From an uncultured Bryobacteraceae bacterium (lineage in GTDB: Bacteria; Acidobacteriota; Terriglobia; Bryobacterales; Bryobacteraceae), in contig CALJAM010000018.1 in assembly GCA_938027685.1 (NCBI GenBank), positions 31,452 through 95,451 of the forward strand: 64,000 nt of DNA, given 5' to 3'. Position numbers and translations under genes: made by a program. The notes beneath the pieces are model-generated. The model did not search any database. It was not told the DNA's origin and saw only the letters and a list, made by a program, of their open reading frames with translations. Of this stretch, positions 53,045 through 62,055 are shown one piece after another. How positions within the stretch are numbered: position 1 is the stretch's first letter; every line of letters begins with the position of its first letter.

Positions 53045-54013
53045 TCAACGCTGCACCGCGGCCTGACGTCCTGCCCGCGTGCGGATCTCGCGAATGGCGT
53101 AGATGCGTCGCCCCTGGCTCTCGAAGTAGGTGCGCATCAGCATCTCGCCCAGCAGGCCGGTCGAGAACATCATGATCCCGGCCAGCAGCAGCAGGCTCCC
53201 CGCCAGCAGCAGCGGCCCGTGCTCGATCAGGATCTCGTGCCCCATGAGCTTATAGACGAACAGGTAGCCCAGGATGGCTCCGCCCACCGTCGTGCCCGCT
53301 AGGCCGAACTTGCCGAAGAAATGCATCGGCCGGGTGAAGTAGCTGAGCAGGAACTTAATGGTGAGAATGTCGAACAGCACGTGAAAAGTTCGGCCGAGCC
53401 CGTAATGCGAACCGCCGCCGGCGCGGGGCGCGTTCTGGATGGGAACTTCGGCGATGCGTGCCCCGTAAAAGCTCGCCAGCGCAGGAATGAAACGGTGTAG
53501 CTCCCCGTACAGGTTGATGTCCCTGAGAATCTCCGCCCGGTAGGCCTTGAACGTGGTCCCGAAATCGTGCAGCTCGATGCCGGACAATTTCGCCATGATC
53601 CAGTTGGCCACGCGGGAAGGAAGCTTGCGCGTTATGGGATTATCGACACGGTTCTTGCGCCAGCCGCTGGCGATGTCGTAGCCTTCGTCAATCTTGGCCA
53701 GCAGAAGCGGGATATCCTCGGGGGCATGCTGCAAGTCCGCGTCGAGGGAAATGACCACCTCCCCGCGCGCCTCGTGAAAGCCGGCCGAAAGCGCCGCCGT
53801 CTGACCGAAATTGCGCCGCAGGCGGATTACCTTCACGCGATCGTCGGAATCGGCCAGGCCGGCCAGGAGCTCGAAACTGCGGTCCGTGGAAGCATCGTCC
53901 ACAAAGATGATCTCGTAGGGCCGCCCCAGCTTCTCCAGCGTGGCGGTGAGACGGTCGTACAGCGGCAGCAGCGAACTCTCCTCGTTGTGGACCGGGATCA
54001 CCACCGAAAGCAT
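53045..54013 (-). CDS. Glycosyltransferase family 2, membrane-bound (ArnC/GtrB-like)
   Basis: From ATG 54013 it has 322 residues. The catalytic domain carries MLSVVIPVHNEESSLLPLYDRL, IIFVDDASTDRSFE, RRNFGQTAALSAGF and DADLQHAPEDIP with the DxD. Two C-terminal hydrophobic helices (GLAGTTVGGAILGYLFVYKLMG and LLLAGSLLLLAGIMMFSTGLLGEMLMR) are typical of polyprenyl-phosphate sugar transferases. Probably loads a sugar onto undecaprenyl phosphate. The track start at 54238 overlaps DegT. Last gene of a GT2-DegT-GT2 run. Confidence 0.92.
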   Translation of the reverse strand: MLSVVIPVHNEESSLLPLYDRLTATLEKLGRPYEIIFVDDASTDRSFELLAGLADSDDRVKVIRLRRNFGQTAALSAGFHEARGEVVISLDADLQHAPEDIPLLLAKIDEGYDIASGWRKNRVDNPITRKLPSRVANWIMAKLSGIELHDFGTTFKAYRAEILRDINLYGELHRFIPALASFYGARIAEVPIQNAPRAGGGSHYGLGRTFHVLFDILTIKFLLSYFTRPMHFFGKFGLAGTTVGGAILGYLFVYKLMGHEILIEHGPLLLAGSLLLLAGIMMFSTGLLGEMLMRTYFESQGRRIYAIREIRTRAGRQAAVQR

Positions 54014-54029
54014 GGCTTCCGTTACCAGT

Positions 54030-55139
54030 CTAACAGCGGCCTCGTAGGTAAAAGTCGCGAATGCGGCCCGCGACCTCCGCCGCCGCTTGTTCGGGCAGGT
54101 GAGGATAGAGCGGCAGGGAAATGACTTCGCGGCAGGCTCGCTCGGCCACCGGCAAGTCGCCTCGTCGTGCGCCGCAGTCCTGAAAGGCAGGCTGTAGGTG
54201 CAGTGGTACCGGATAGTGAACCGCTGTGCCGATACCATGGGAGGCCAGGTAGCGACGTAACTTTTCTCGGCTGCGCACCCGAATCACGTAGAGGTGATGC
54301 ACGGATCCGGTGCGGTCGAGCAGCCTCACCCCGGGGCAATCGCGCAAGGCCTCGTCGTACAGTGCCGCCAACCGCTGCCTCTGCCGGTTCCACTCGGGCA
54401 GGTAGGTCAGGAACGCGCGCAGGTAACAGGCCTGCATTTCATCCAGCCGCGAGTTCACGCCCGCCAGTCGGCTCACATGCCCGCCCGCTCGTCCGCCGTC
54501 GCGCAGCATGGCCAGCCGCCTGCGAATGCGCGCGCTGCCCGTCACTACGGCGCCCGCGTCACCCAGCGCACCCAGGTTCTTCGTGGGATAGAAACTGTAC
54601 GCCACGTATTGCGACCAGGCCGCCAGGGGACGCCCGCGATAAAGGGCTCCGTGGGCCTGACAGGCATCCTGCACCAGCACCGCGCCGAGCTGCTTGGCCA
54701 GATCGCGCCAGCGGTCCAGCTCGCACGGCCGCCCATACAGGTGCACCGGCATCAAGGCCGCCGTCCGCCGCGTGGCGCGCCGCGCCGTGTCGTCGACATC
54801 GAGCAACAAAGTTTCCGGGTTGACGTCGGCAAAGCGCGGACTGGCTCCCGCAGCGCGAATGGCAAGGCCCGTAAAAGGCGCCGTCAGCGGCGTCGTAATC
54901 ACTTCCATGCGCCGCTCGGTGACGCCCGCCGCGCGCAGACAGAGCTCCAGCGCCGCCGTCCCCGTCCCCGTGCCCACGGCGTAGCGCGCCCCCATCGCAC
55001 GCGCGAACTCCGCCTCGAAACCTGCCACCTGCTCGCCCAGAATGAATTGACCTCGCTCGAACATCTCGCTCAGGCGCGACTCCCACAGCGGCCTCGCCTC
55101 CTCGATGGCGGGCTTCAGATCGATGAAAGGGATTCTCAT
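54030..55139 (-). CDS. DegT/DnrJ/EryC1/StrS aminotransferase (sugar aminotransferase)
   Basis: PLP enzyme transaminating a nucleotide-linked keto sugar. The protein has 369 residues: MRIPFIDLKPAIEEARPLWESRLSEMFERGQFILGE, AVGTGTGTAALELCLRAAGV, VDDTARRATRRTAALMPVHLYG, VQDACQAHGALY, and the PLP-Lys in YSFYPTKNLGALGDAGAVV. The C-terminal HLYVIRVRSREKLRRYLASHGIGTAVHYP is standard. It overlaps the upstream GT2 start/stop by 4 nt. With its flanking transferases it resembles pathways for amino-sugar lipid modification (ArnB-like), but sugar identity cannot be read. Confidence 0.95.
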   Translation of the reverse strand: MRIPFIDLKPAIEEARPLWESRLSEMFERGQFILGEQVAGFEAEFARAMGARYAVGTGTGTAALELCLRAAGVTERRMEVITTPLTAPFTGLAIRAAGASPRFADVNPETLLLDVDDTARRATRRTAALMPVHLYGRPCELDRWRDLAKQLGAVLVQDACQAHGALYRGRPLAAWSQYVAYSFYPTKNLGALGDAGAVVTGSARIRRRLAMLRDGGRAGGHVSRLAGVNSRLDEMQACYLRAFLTYLPEWNRQRQRLAALYDEALRDCPGVRLLDRTGSVHHLYVIRVRSREKLRRYLASHGIGTAVHYPVPLHLQPAFQDCGARRGDLPVAERACREVISLPLYPHLPEQAAAEVAGRIRDFYLRGRC

Positions 55140-55888
55140 GCCAGTCGGGGATTCTCGCCGTTGACGGCCGGGCGGATCACCAGCCGGTAGTAGAGCCGGA
55201 TGAGCTGCCAGAACGTCGTCGCCAACGAGCGCATGCGGAAGAACTGCGAGCGTCCGTGCAGCCGCGGGTAGTGATGCACGGGAACTTCCAGCACCCGGTA
55301 CGGACTGAGTTCCAGTTTGCGCACCAGCTCCACGCAGATCGTGCCGCTGGTCGAGCTCAGCCGGATCTCATCGAGCAGGCTGCGCCGGATCAACCGGTAG
55401 TCGCAATCAATGTCGCGAATGCGAATGCGAAACAGAAATCGCGCGAACGCGTTGTAGATCCGGCCGATGACGATGCGGTGCCAGGGATCGTGCCGCTCGA
55501 TCTTGTAGCCGTTGACCAGACCGACGTCCGGAGCCATCAAAGCCAGCAGCTTGGGCAACTCGCCGGGATCGTACTGGCCGTCGCCGTCCGTGTAGAAGAC
55601 AAGCTCCTTGGTTGCCGCTGCGAAACCGCTGCGCAGCGCGGCGCCGTAGCCCATATTCTTCTCGTGCGTCACCACACGCAGACGCGGGCCGTAACGCTGT
55701 TGGAGGCGGGCCAACACTTCGGCCGTTTCGTCACGGCTGCCGTCATTGACCACGATCACCTCGTAATCCGAGGTCAGCTTGGGCAGTAACGCAAAGGTCT
55801 TCTCCAGCAGCGACGGCAACGAGGCGGCGTCGTTGTAGGCGGGAAAGAACACGCTCAGACTGGGCGCTGCGGGGGGCGCCGCGGGCAT
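55136..55888 (-). CDS. Glycosyltransferase family 2 (DPM1-like)
   Basis: 250 residues without C-terminal membrane helices: LSVFFPAYNDAASLPSLLEKTF, YEVIVVNDGSRDETAEVL, EKNMGYGAALRSGF and YTDGDGQYDPGELPKLL with the DxD motif. RDIDCDYRLIRRSLLD and VHHYPRLHGRSQFF are typical of dolichyl/polyprenyl-phosphate sugar transferases. An Ala/Pro-rich leader (MPAAPPAAPS) suggests the true start could be a few codons later. First gene of a three-gene minus-strand cluster. Likely glycosylates a polyprenyl or lipid carrier. Confidence 0.9.
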   Translation of the reverse strand: MPAAPPAAPSLSVFFPAYNDAASLPSLLEKTFALLPKLTSDYEVIVVNDGSRDETAEVLARLQQRYGPRLRVVTHEKNMGYGAALRSGFAAATKELVFYTDGDGQYDPGELPKLLALMAPDVGLVNGYKIERHDPWHRIVIGRIYNAFARFLFRIRIRDIDCDYRLIRRSLLDEIRLSSTSGTICVELVRKLELSPYRVLEVPVHHYPRLHGRSQFFRMRSLATTFWQLIRLYYRLVIRPAVNGENPRLA

Positions 55889-56003
55889 AAGAACCCGATT
55901 CTAGCGCGGCTGCCCCGGGATCGCCAAGGTTCGGCGGCCTCTTTCCGGTATGATTGCAATGGTTCCGGGCCGCACGACCCGGGCCTTCTGAACAGGGTAG
56001 GCC

Positions 56004-58223
56004 ATGCTCTCACGACGCTTCCAGGCCCGCAGACAGCGCCCCATCCACCAGGACACTCTCACCGAGCCTTGGCCCGAGGCGGGCCTCGTACTGTTCAACA
56101 GTCCGTACGATCCCCCGGCCAGTCTGCGCATCGAAGGCGGCCGTATCGTCGAGCTGGACGGCAGGCCGGAAGCCGAGTTCGACGCCATCGACCGTTTCAT
56201 CGCACTTCACGCCATCGATTGCGCGGTGGCCCCGAAGGCCATGGCGATCGAGCCGAGAGTTCTGGCCCGCATGCTGGTGGATATCAACGTGCCCCGCTCG
56301 GAATTGGTGCGCCTGGCCGGCGGCCTGACCCCCGCGCGCCTGACGCAAATTGCGGCCGAGCTCAACGTGCTGGAGATGATGATGGCGCTGGCCAAAATGC
56401 GCGCGCGTCGCACGCCCGCCAACCAGGCCCACGTCACCAACCGCAAGGAGCACCCGGCCCTGCTGGCGGCCGACGCCGCGGAAGCCGCCGAACGCGGATT
56501 TGCGGAGCTGGAAACCACCGTCGGGGTCACCCGCTATGCTCCCTTGAATGCGCTGGCTGTGCTGGTGGGATCGCAAACCGGCCGCGGCGCCGCGCTCACG
56601 CAGTGCGCGGTCGAAGAGGCCCTTGGCCTGCGCCTGGCCCTGCTCGGGCTGACCACGTACGCCGAAACCCTCTCGGTCTACGGCGACGAGCGGGCATTTC
56701 GCGACGGCGACGACACGCCCTGGTCGAAAGCATTCCTCGCCTCGGCCTACGCCTCGCGCGGCATCAAGGTGCGCTTCACCTCGGGCAGCGGCTCGGAGGC
56801 GCTCATGGGCCACGCCGGAGGCAGGTCCATGATCTATCTGGAGGCCCGATGCCTGCTCGTCGTCAAAGGCGCCGGTTCGCAAGGCGTGCAGAACGGCTCC
56901 ATAAGCTGCATCGCGCTGCCGGAATCTCTGCCCGGTGGCGTTCGTGCCGTGTTGGCCGAGAACCTGCTGGCCGCGATGCTGGATCTCGAAGTGGCCTCGG
57001 GCAACGACGCCATGGCTTCGCACTCGGAAATACGCAAGACCGCCAAGTTAATGCTGCAATTTCTGCCCGGCACGGACTTCATCTTTTCCGGTTACAGCGT
57101 CATGCCGCGCGAGGACAATCTCTTCGGCGGCGGCAATTTCGACGGTCTGGATCTCGATGACTACAGCGTGCTCCAGCGCGACATGCTCGTCGACGGCGGT
57201 CTGCGGCCGGTTCGGGAAGAACGGTTGCTGGCTGTCCGGCGCCGCGCAGCGCAGGCGCTGCAGGCGGTCTTCGAAGAGTTGGGGCTGCCGCCCATCCGCG
57301 ACGAGGAGGTCGAGGCCGCGGTCTATGCGCACTCCAGCGACGACATGCCCGATCGTGACCAGGCCGCCGATCTGGCGGCGGCCGAGCGCTTCCTGCGCGA
57401 GCGGCGCAACGCTGCGGACGTGATCCGTGCCCTGGCGCGCCGCGGCTTTCGCGACATAGCCGAGAAGATCCTGTGCGTCGAGAAACTGCGCGTATCGGGC
57501 GATTACTTGCAGACCTCCGCCATGCTGGCGCCCGACATGCGGGTGATCAGCGCCGTCAACGATCCCAACGACTATGGCGGCCCGGGCACGGGCTACCGGA
57601 TGGGCGAAGAGCGCCTGCGCGAGGTCGCCGCCCTGCCCTGGGTCCGGGATCCCCACCGCATCGGCGCACCGGCTCCGCGCGAGCCCTGGCTGCATCCCAG
57701 GGGTCCGGCGCGGCCCCGCGACGATGCTAATGAAATCCTGATCGCCGTCGGTCCCGCGTTCGGCTCTGCCCTCGATGCCACCCTGACGGGCCTGCCCCAC
57801 CGCGACGTGCTCAGCGCGCTGGCCAGTGGGATTCGGGAGGCTGGGCTCACGCCCCGTGTGGTCAAGATCTACCACACCGCCGACCTTGGCTCCATTGGCT
57901 GGGCCGGATCGCAGTTGAGCGGTTCGGGCGTGGCCGTCGGCATCCAGTCCAAAGGCACTACGGTCATCCACCGACGAGGGTTGGCGCCGCTCGACAACCT
58001 CGAGTTATTCCCGCAGGCGCCGAACCTGACCCTGGAAAGTTACCGAGCCATCGGCCGCCAGGCCGCTCTTTACGCTCGCGGAGAACCCGTCAAGCCCGTG
58101 CCCGTCGTCATCGACAACATGGCGCGCCTGAAATACATCGTGCAGACGACCATCCTGCACCGGCGCGAAATCGAGCAGGTCGACCCCGATCGCCTTCCCG
58201 AGGAGATGATCTGGGATGAATGA
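56004..58223 (+). CDS. B12-dependent diol/glycerol dehydratase, fused large and medium subunits
   Basis: Adenosylcobalamin enzyme dehydrating a 1,2-diol or glycerol to an aldehyde. The protein has 739 residues. Residues 1-560 match the large subunit: GSGSEALMGHAGGRSMIYLEARC, GSQGVQNGSISC, ASGNDAMASHSEIRKTAK, FIFSGYSVMPREDN and DYSVLQRDMLVDGGLRP. About 580-739 match the medium subunit (AVGPAFGSALDATLTGLPHRDVL, KIYHTADLGSIGWAGSQLSGSGVAVGIQSKGTT). The medium part lacks the N-terminal extension that targets Pdu microcompartments. The small subunit overlaps downstream by 8 nt. No reactivase or shell genes are adjacent. Substrate not determined. Confidence 0.92.
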   Translation: MLSRRFQARRQRPIHQDTLTEPWPEAGLVLFNSPYDPPASLRIEGGRIVELDGRPEAEFDAIDRFIALHAIDCAVAPKAMAIEPRVLARMLVDINVPRSELVRLAGGLTPARLTQIAAELNVLEMMMALAKMRARRTPANQAHVTNRKEHPALLAADAAEAAERGFAELETTVGVTRYAPLNALAVLVGSQTGRGAALTQCAVEEALGLRLALLGLTTYAETLSVYGDERAFRDGDDTPWSKAFLASAYASRGIKVRFTSGSGSEALMGHAGGRSMIYLEARCLLVVKGAGSQGVQNGSISCIALPESLPGGVRAVLAENLLAAMLDLEVASGNDAMASHSEIRKTAKLMLQFLPGTDFIFSGYSVMPREDNLFGGGNFDGLDLDDYSVLQRDMLVDGGLRPVREERLLAVRRRAAQALQAVFEELGLPPIRDEEVEAAVYAHSSDDMPDRDQAADLAAAERFLRERRNAADVIRALARRGFRDIAEKILCVEKLRVSGDYLQTSAMLAPDMRVISAVNDPNDYGGPGTGYRMGEERLREVAALPWVRDPHRIGAPAPREPWLHPRGPARPRDDANEILIAVGPAFGSALDATLTGLPHRDVLSALASGIREAGLTPRVVKIYHTADLGSIGWAGSQLSGSGVAVGIQSKGTTVIHRRGLAPLDNLELFPQAPNLTLESYRAIGRQAALYARGEPVKPVPVVIDNMARLKYIVQTTILHRREIEQVDPDRLPEEMIWDE

Positions 58224-58623
58224 GAAGCTTCTTTACCCGCTGGCGGAACATCATCCGGAGCGGCTGCGCACGCCCTCCGGCCTGGGCTTCGAAGATCTCA
58301 CCGTGGACGCGCTGCTGGAGGGTCGCGCCTCCATGGACGATCTGCGCGTGAGCGCCGAGGCGCTGTGCATGCAGGCCGAGATCGCGCGCGCGGCAGGCCG
58401 ACGTCAACTCGCCGAAAACTTGGAGCGCGCCGCCGAGCTGACGCGAGTACCCGAGGACGAGATCCTTCGCATTTATGATGCCCTGCGGCCCGGGCGGTCC
58501 ACACGCGCGAGGCTCGAAGAACTGGCGGCGATGCTCGAGCGCCGCTACCAGGCCTTTCGCACCGCGGCCCTGGTGCGCGAAGCCGCGGACGCCCTTCCCC
58601 AAACGGGCGGCAACGGCCGCTAA
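58216..58623 (+). CDS. Diol/glycerol dehydratase small subunit
   Basis: 135-residue third subunit of the B12-dependent dehydratase: [35 protein letters not shown] is the typical PduE/DhaB3 core, then [34 protein letters not shown] and [17 protein letters not shown]. It is about 40 residues shorter than PduE because the N-terminal extension is missing, consistent with a cytosolic, non-encapsulated enzyme. Starts within the fused gene (8-nt overlap) and ends 4 nt into the convergent isomerase gene. Confidence 0.95.
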   Translation: MNEKLLYPLAEHHPERLRTPSGLGFEDLTVDALLEGRASMDDLRVSAEALCMQAEIARAAGRRQLAENLERAAELTRVPEDEILRIYDALRPGRSTRARLEELAAMLERRYQAFRTAALVREAADALPQTGGNGR

Positions 58624-59525
58624 CCGAAAGCCTCCTTGAGAAGGGCGAAGCTCTTCGGCACCGCGGTCTCCGCCGGCTCCTTGCCTTCCATCTCCAGCGA
58701 CACCCATCCCGCGAAGCCCGCCTTGCGCAGGATCCCGGCGATCCGCTTGTAGTCTAGATCCAGCGTGTACCACTCGCCCCCGCCGTGGTAGGTCTTCGCC
58801 TGCACGATGATCGCGTGCGGCGCCAGCTTCTCGATGCCTGCGTAAGGATCGTCCGGAAAGTTCCCGGTATCAAGGTTGATCCCGAACCAGGGCGATCGAA
58901 TCGCACGATGGATCCGAAGCAGATTGTCCGGCTGGGTAGTGAGGCCCCAATGATTCTCCAAGGCCAGCACTACCCCGAACTTCTCAGCCGTCGGCAGGCA
59001 AGCTTCGATGCACTCGATGCACCATTTGAAGGCGTCTTCATCCGTATAGCCGGGCAAAGGCGGTTCGATGCCGCGCACCTTCATCAGCTCGTCAAAAGAC
59101 TTGATCGTGCCCCACCGTCCTGAATTGATGCGGATGCACGGGATCCCCAGCCGCGCGGCCAGTTCGATGCAGTGCTCGGTGTGCCGCACTGCCTTCTCGC
59201 GCTCCTCCGCCTTCGGCGAAATGAAGTTCTGGTGGATGGACAGCATCACCAACGCCAGCGAGTTGCGGAACGCCAGCCGCTTGAGCTCGTTCACGTAAGC
59301 CGGGGATTCGTCCCGCATCTGCCGATGCAGGATCTCCACGCCGTCGAAGCCGATTCGTGCCGCGGCCTCGATGACCTTTTCGATGGGGTAACGTTCCCCG
59401 CGGAAATGCCAGTAAGAGTAAGTAGAAACCGCCAGACGGATTCGCGGCCGCGACGCGCCTTCGGGCCCCGGCGGCAATAGAATCGCCGCCGGCGAGGCCA
59501 ACAAGCTGCGCCGTGTCACTCCCAT
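58620..59525 (-). CDS. Exported sugar-phosphate isomerase/epimerase-like TIM barrel (copy 4)
   Basis: From ATG 59525 it has 301 residues. Tat leader [16 protein letters not shown], then [62 protein letters not shown] with the metal Glu, [26 protein letters not shown] and [11 protein letters not shown]. This is a close xylose-isomerase-like family member, resembling hydroxypyruvate isomerase-type enzymes. It converges on the dehydratase small subunit (4-nt overlap) and diverges from the Asp-box gene. Fourth such protein in the window; likely periplasmic. The track start at 59555 adds residues before the Tat motif. Confidence 0.86.
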   Translation of the reverse strand: MGVTRRSLLASPAAILLPPGPEGASRPRIRLAVSTYSYWHFRGERYPIEKVIEAAARIGFDGVEILHRQMRDESPAYVNELKRLAFRNSLALVMLSIHQNFISPKAEEREKAVRHTEHCIELAARLGIPCIRINSGRWGTIKSFDELMKVRGIEPPLPGYTDEDAFKWCIECIEACLPTAEKFGVVLALENHWGLTTQPDNLLRIHRAIRSPWFGINLDTGNFPDDPYAGIEKLAPHAIIVQAKTYHGGGEWYTLDLDYKRIAGILRKAGFAGWVSLEMEGKEPAETAVPKSFALLKEAFG

Positions 59526-59571
59526 GACCGGAAGATAACACGAAGGCGCCCGCACGAGATACCATCACCGT

Positions 59572-61839
59572 ATGCGCGCCCTCCCGATTTTCGCAGCGGC
59601 GCCCGCCGCCCTCTTAATGCTGGTGCACCAGGGAGCGCCCCGTCACGACGCCTGGCGCATCCTCGGTCCCGGAGGCGGCGGCGCCCAGTTCCTTCCCACC
59701 ATCAGCCCGCATGACCCCGATCGTGTCCTGGTCGCTTGCGACATGACCGGCTCCTACATCTCGCACGACGGCGGCGAATCATGGCGCATGTTCAACCTCC
59801 GCGGAACCACGCGATTCTTCGTGTTCGATCCCGTCGAACCCGACACGATTTATACCTACGGGATCGGCCTGTGGCGCTCGACCGACGGCGGCGCCACCTG
59901 GTCGCTCGTCTTCCCGGATCCCGGGACCATCACCGCCGTTCTCATGCCGGACGATCACGCCGGCGTGACGCTTTACAGCTCCGGGCGCCCCGCGCCCCGC
60001 ATGACCGCGCTCGCCGTGGATCCTGCCCATTCGCACGTCCTCTACGCAGCCATGGATGGCGTCCTCCACGTATCTGAAGACGGGGGCGCTACGTGGAAGC
60101 GCCTGGAAGACCTTCCCGACGGGGCAAGGCAGATTTACGTGGATCCCGCCTCCCCGATCGATGATCGCGTCATTTACGTCGTCGGCTCGCGCACCGTGAG
60201 CGTTCGCCAGGGAGGCCGGTGGCGGCAGGGGCCGGCCCCGGAGGGGGTCAGCTCCTTCGCCGGCGTTTCGGCAGGCCTTCCGGGCCAGGGCGCGCCGCTC
60301 GTGGTCTACGGCATCTCCGGTTCATCGCTTTGGATTTCTGAGGACGCCGGAGCGAGCTGGCGGCGCGGCCACCTGAACGGAGCGCAACTGCGCGCCGTGG
60401 CCACAAGCCTGAACCACCCGGACACCGTCTACCTCTCCTACAGCGGACTGGTCGAAGACGGCACGAACTGGTTCGGCGTGGCTCGCAGTGACGATCGGGC
60501 AAAGACCTGGCGTCTGGTATGGAAAGAGTCGAGCCGCACGGCTGACAACATCCGCGAGGCCTGGCTGAGCGAGCGCTTCGGCCCCGGATGGGCCGGCCCT
60601 CCCTTCAACCTGGGCGTGGCGCCGCGCAATCCCAACATCTGCTTCGGCACTGACTACGGCCGCACGATGCGCACCACCGACGGGGGCCAATCGTGGCACG
60701 CCGTCTATTCACGCCGCGTGCCCGACGCGGGTTGGACCAGCACGGGACTCGACGTGACCACTTGTTACGGCGTCCACTTCGATCCCTTCGATTCCAACCG
60801 CGTCTTCATCACTTACACCGATATTGGCCTGTTCCGCAGCGAGGACGGCGGGCGAAGCTGGATCAGTTCGATCGATGGCGTACCGCGCCGCTGGTGGAAT
60901 ACAACCTATTGGATCGAATTCGATCCCGAGGTTCGCGGCCGCCTCTGGGGCGTCATGAGCCGCGTGCACGATCTGCCTCGCCCGAAGATGTGGCGCACCA
61001 CTTCGCCTTCCACCTACGAAGGCGGCGTCTGCCTCAGCGAAGATGGAGGTCGCACCTGGCGCGCATCGAGCGAGGGCATGCAGCCCTCGGCCGTCACTCA
61101 CATCCTGCTCGATCCCGAAAGCCCGCCGGACGCCCGCGTGCTTTACGCGGCGGCATTCGGTCGCGGAGTCTACAAGTCCGTGGACGGCGGCCGAAGCTGG
61201 ACGCTCAAGAACAACGGCATCGAAGGAAGCGAGCCCTTCGCCTGGCGGCTGATCCGCGATCACGAGGGCACGCTCTATCTGATCGTCGCGCGGCGCACGG
61301 AAGACGGCAGCTACGGCAATCCGGGCGACGGCGCGTTGTATCGCTCGCGCGACGGCGCCCAAAGCTGGAACCGCATCCCGCTGCCGGAAGGCGTCAACGG
61401 CCCCAACGGGCTCGCCATCGATCCTGAAGATCCCCGGCGTCTCTACCTCGCAGTTTGGGGCCGCCGGACGCCTCAGGGCGCGCGCGACGGCGGGATCTTT
61501 CTTTCCACCGACGGCGGCGCGACCTGGCGCAACGTGCTGGCTGCCGATCAGCACGTCTATGACGTCACCGTGGACCCGCGCAACGGCGTGCTTTATGCCG
61601 CCGGCTTCGAGTCCTCGGCCTGGCGCTCGGAGGATCGCGGCGAGACGTGGCAGCGCATTCGCGGCTTCAACTTTAAGTGGGGCCACCGCGTGATTCCCGA
61701 TCCCAACGATCCGGGCATGGTTTACATCACGACCTTCGGCGGCAGCGTTTGGCACGGTCCCGCGAGCGGGGATCCGCAAGCACGCGAAGACATCGTGACC
61801 CCGCAGCTCTCGCTGCTCGGGCTCGCGCGGCGCCGATAA
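59572..61839 (+). CDS. Exported Asp-box (BNR/VPS10-like) beta-propeller protein
   Basis: 755 residues with a Sec-type leader (ALPIFAAAPAALLMLVHQGAP). At least ten Asp-box motifs S/T-x-D-G-G-x-S/T-W occur, for example SHDGGESW, STDGGATW, SEDGGATW, TTDGGQSW, SEDGGRSW and SVDGGRSW, indicating two stacked propellers as in sortilin (VPS10) and xyloglucanases of family GH74. Catalytic aspartates of GH74 were not verified, so it could be a glycan hydrolase or binder. The 3' end repeats imperfectly just after the stop. ATG 59572, divergent from isomerase copy 4. Confidence 0.86.
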   Translation: MRALPIFAAAPAALLMLVHQGAPRHDAWRILGPGGGGAQFLPTISPHDPDRVLVACDMTGSYISHDGGESWRMFNLRGTTRFFVFDPVEPDTIYTYGIGLWRSTDGGATWSLVFPDPGTITAVLMPDDHAGVTLYSSGRPAPRMTALAVDPAHSHVLYAAMDGVLHVSEDGGATWKRLEDLPDGARQIYVDPASPIDDRVIYVVGSRTVSVRQGGRWRQGPAPEGVSSFAGVSAGLPGQGAPLVVYGISGSSLWISEDAGASWRRGHLNGAQLRAVATSLNHPDTVYLSYSGLVEDGTNWFGVARSDDRAKTWRLVWKESSRTADNIREAWLSERFGPGWAGPPFNLGVAPRNPNICFGTDYGRTMRTTDGGQSWHAVYSRRVPDAGWTSTGLDVTTCYGVHFDPFDSNRVFITYTDIGLFRSEDGGRSWISSIDGVPRRWWNTTYWIEFDPEVRGRLWGVMSRVHDLPRPKMWRTTSPSTYEGGVCLSEDGGRTWRASSEGMQPSAVTHILLDPESPPDARVLYAAAFGRGVYKSVDGGRSWTLKNNGIEGSEPFAWRLIRDHEGTLYLIVARRTEDGSYGNPGDGALYRSRDGAQSWNRIPLPEGVNGPNGLAIDPEDPRRLYLAVWGRRTPQGARDGGIFLSTDGGATWRNVLAADQHVYDVTVDPRNGVLYAAGFESSAWRSEDRGETWQRIRGFNFKWGHRVIPDPNDPGMVYITTFGGSVWHGPASGDPQAREDIVTPQLSLLGLARRR

Positions 61840-61943
61840 TTCATTCCGCCCCCCAATTTGGTGATCCAAAGCTACGGGCTGCTCGCGGTCGCACGGCGAT
61901 AAGAATTCTTCTCCCTCCCGCCGACTGCGTGCTCCAAAGCTGC
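61812..61943 (+). repeat. Imperfect tandem repeat at 3' end of Asp-box gene
   Basis: Unit 1 (61812-61877) starts GCTGCTCGGGCTCGCGCGGC, runs through the stop and into ...CCAAAGCTACGG. Unit 2 (61878-61943) starts GCTGCTCGCGGTCGCACGGC and ends ...CCAAAGCTGCGG. Both include a short Leu-Ala-Arg-Arg coding end followed by a TAA, an AATTC block, a C-rich block, and the CCAAAGCT tail. Differences are scattered substitutions and small indels. The second copy looks like the 3' end of a lost or duplicated relative of the gene. Confidence 0.6.
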
Positions 61944-61988
61944 GGGGAGACCGGGGTGGCGCGCTGCCCAACGCGATATTGACCGGCG

Positions 61989-62019
61989 TTGGCAGGTTCG
62001 CACCCTCGCGGTTTACAAT
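61989..62019 (+). promoter_or_regulatory. Candidate promoter of TonB-dependent receptor
   Basis: TTGGCA (61989-61994), 19 bp, TACAAT (62014-62019), about 37 bp before the ATG. The ribosome site TAGGAGG follows at 62041-62047. -35 has one mismatch to TTGACA, and the -10 one mismatch to TATAAT. Confidence 0.45.
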
Positions 62020-62055
62020 GCCGGGTGTCAGGGGTAGCGATAGGAGGCTGAACCA

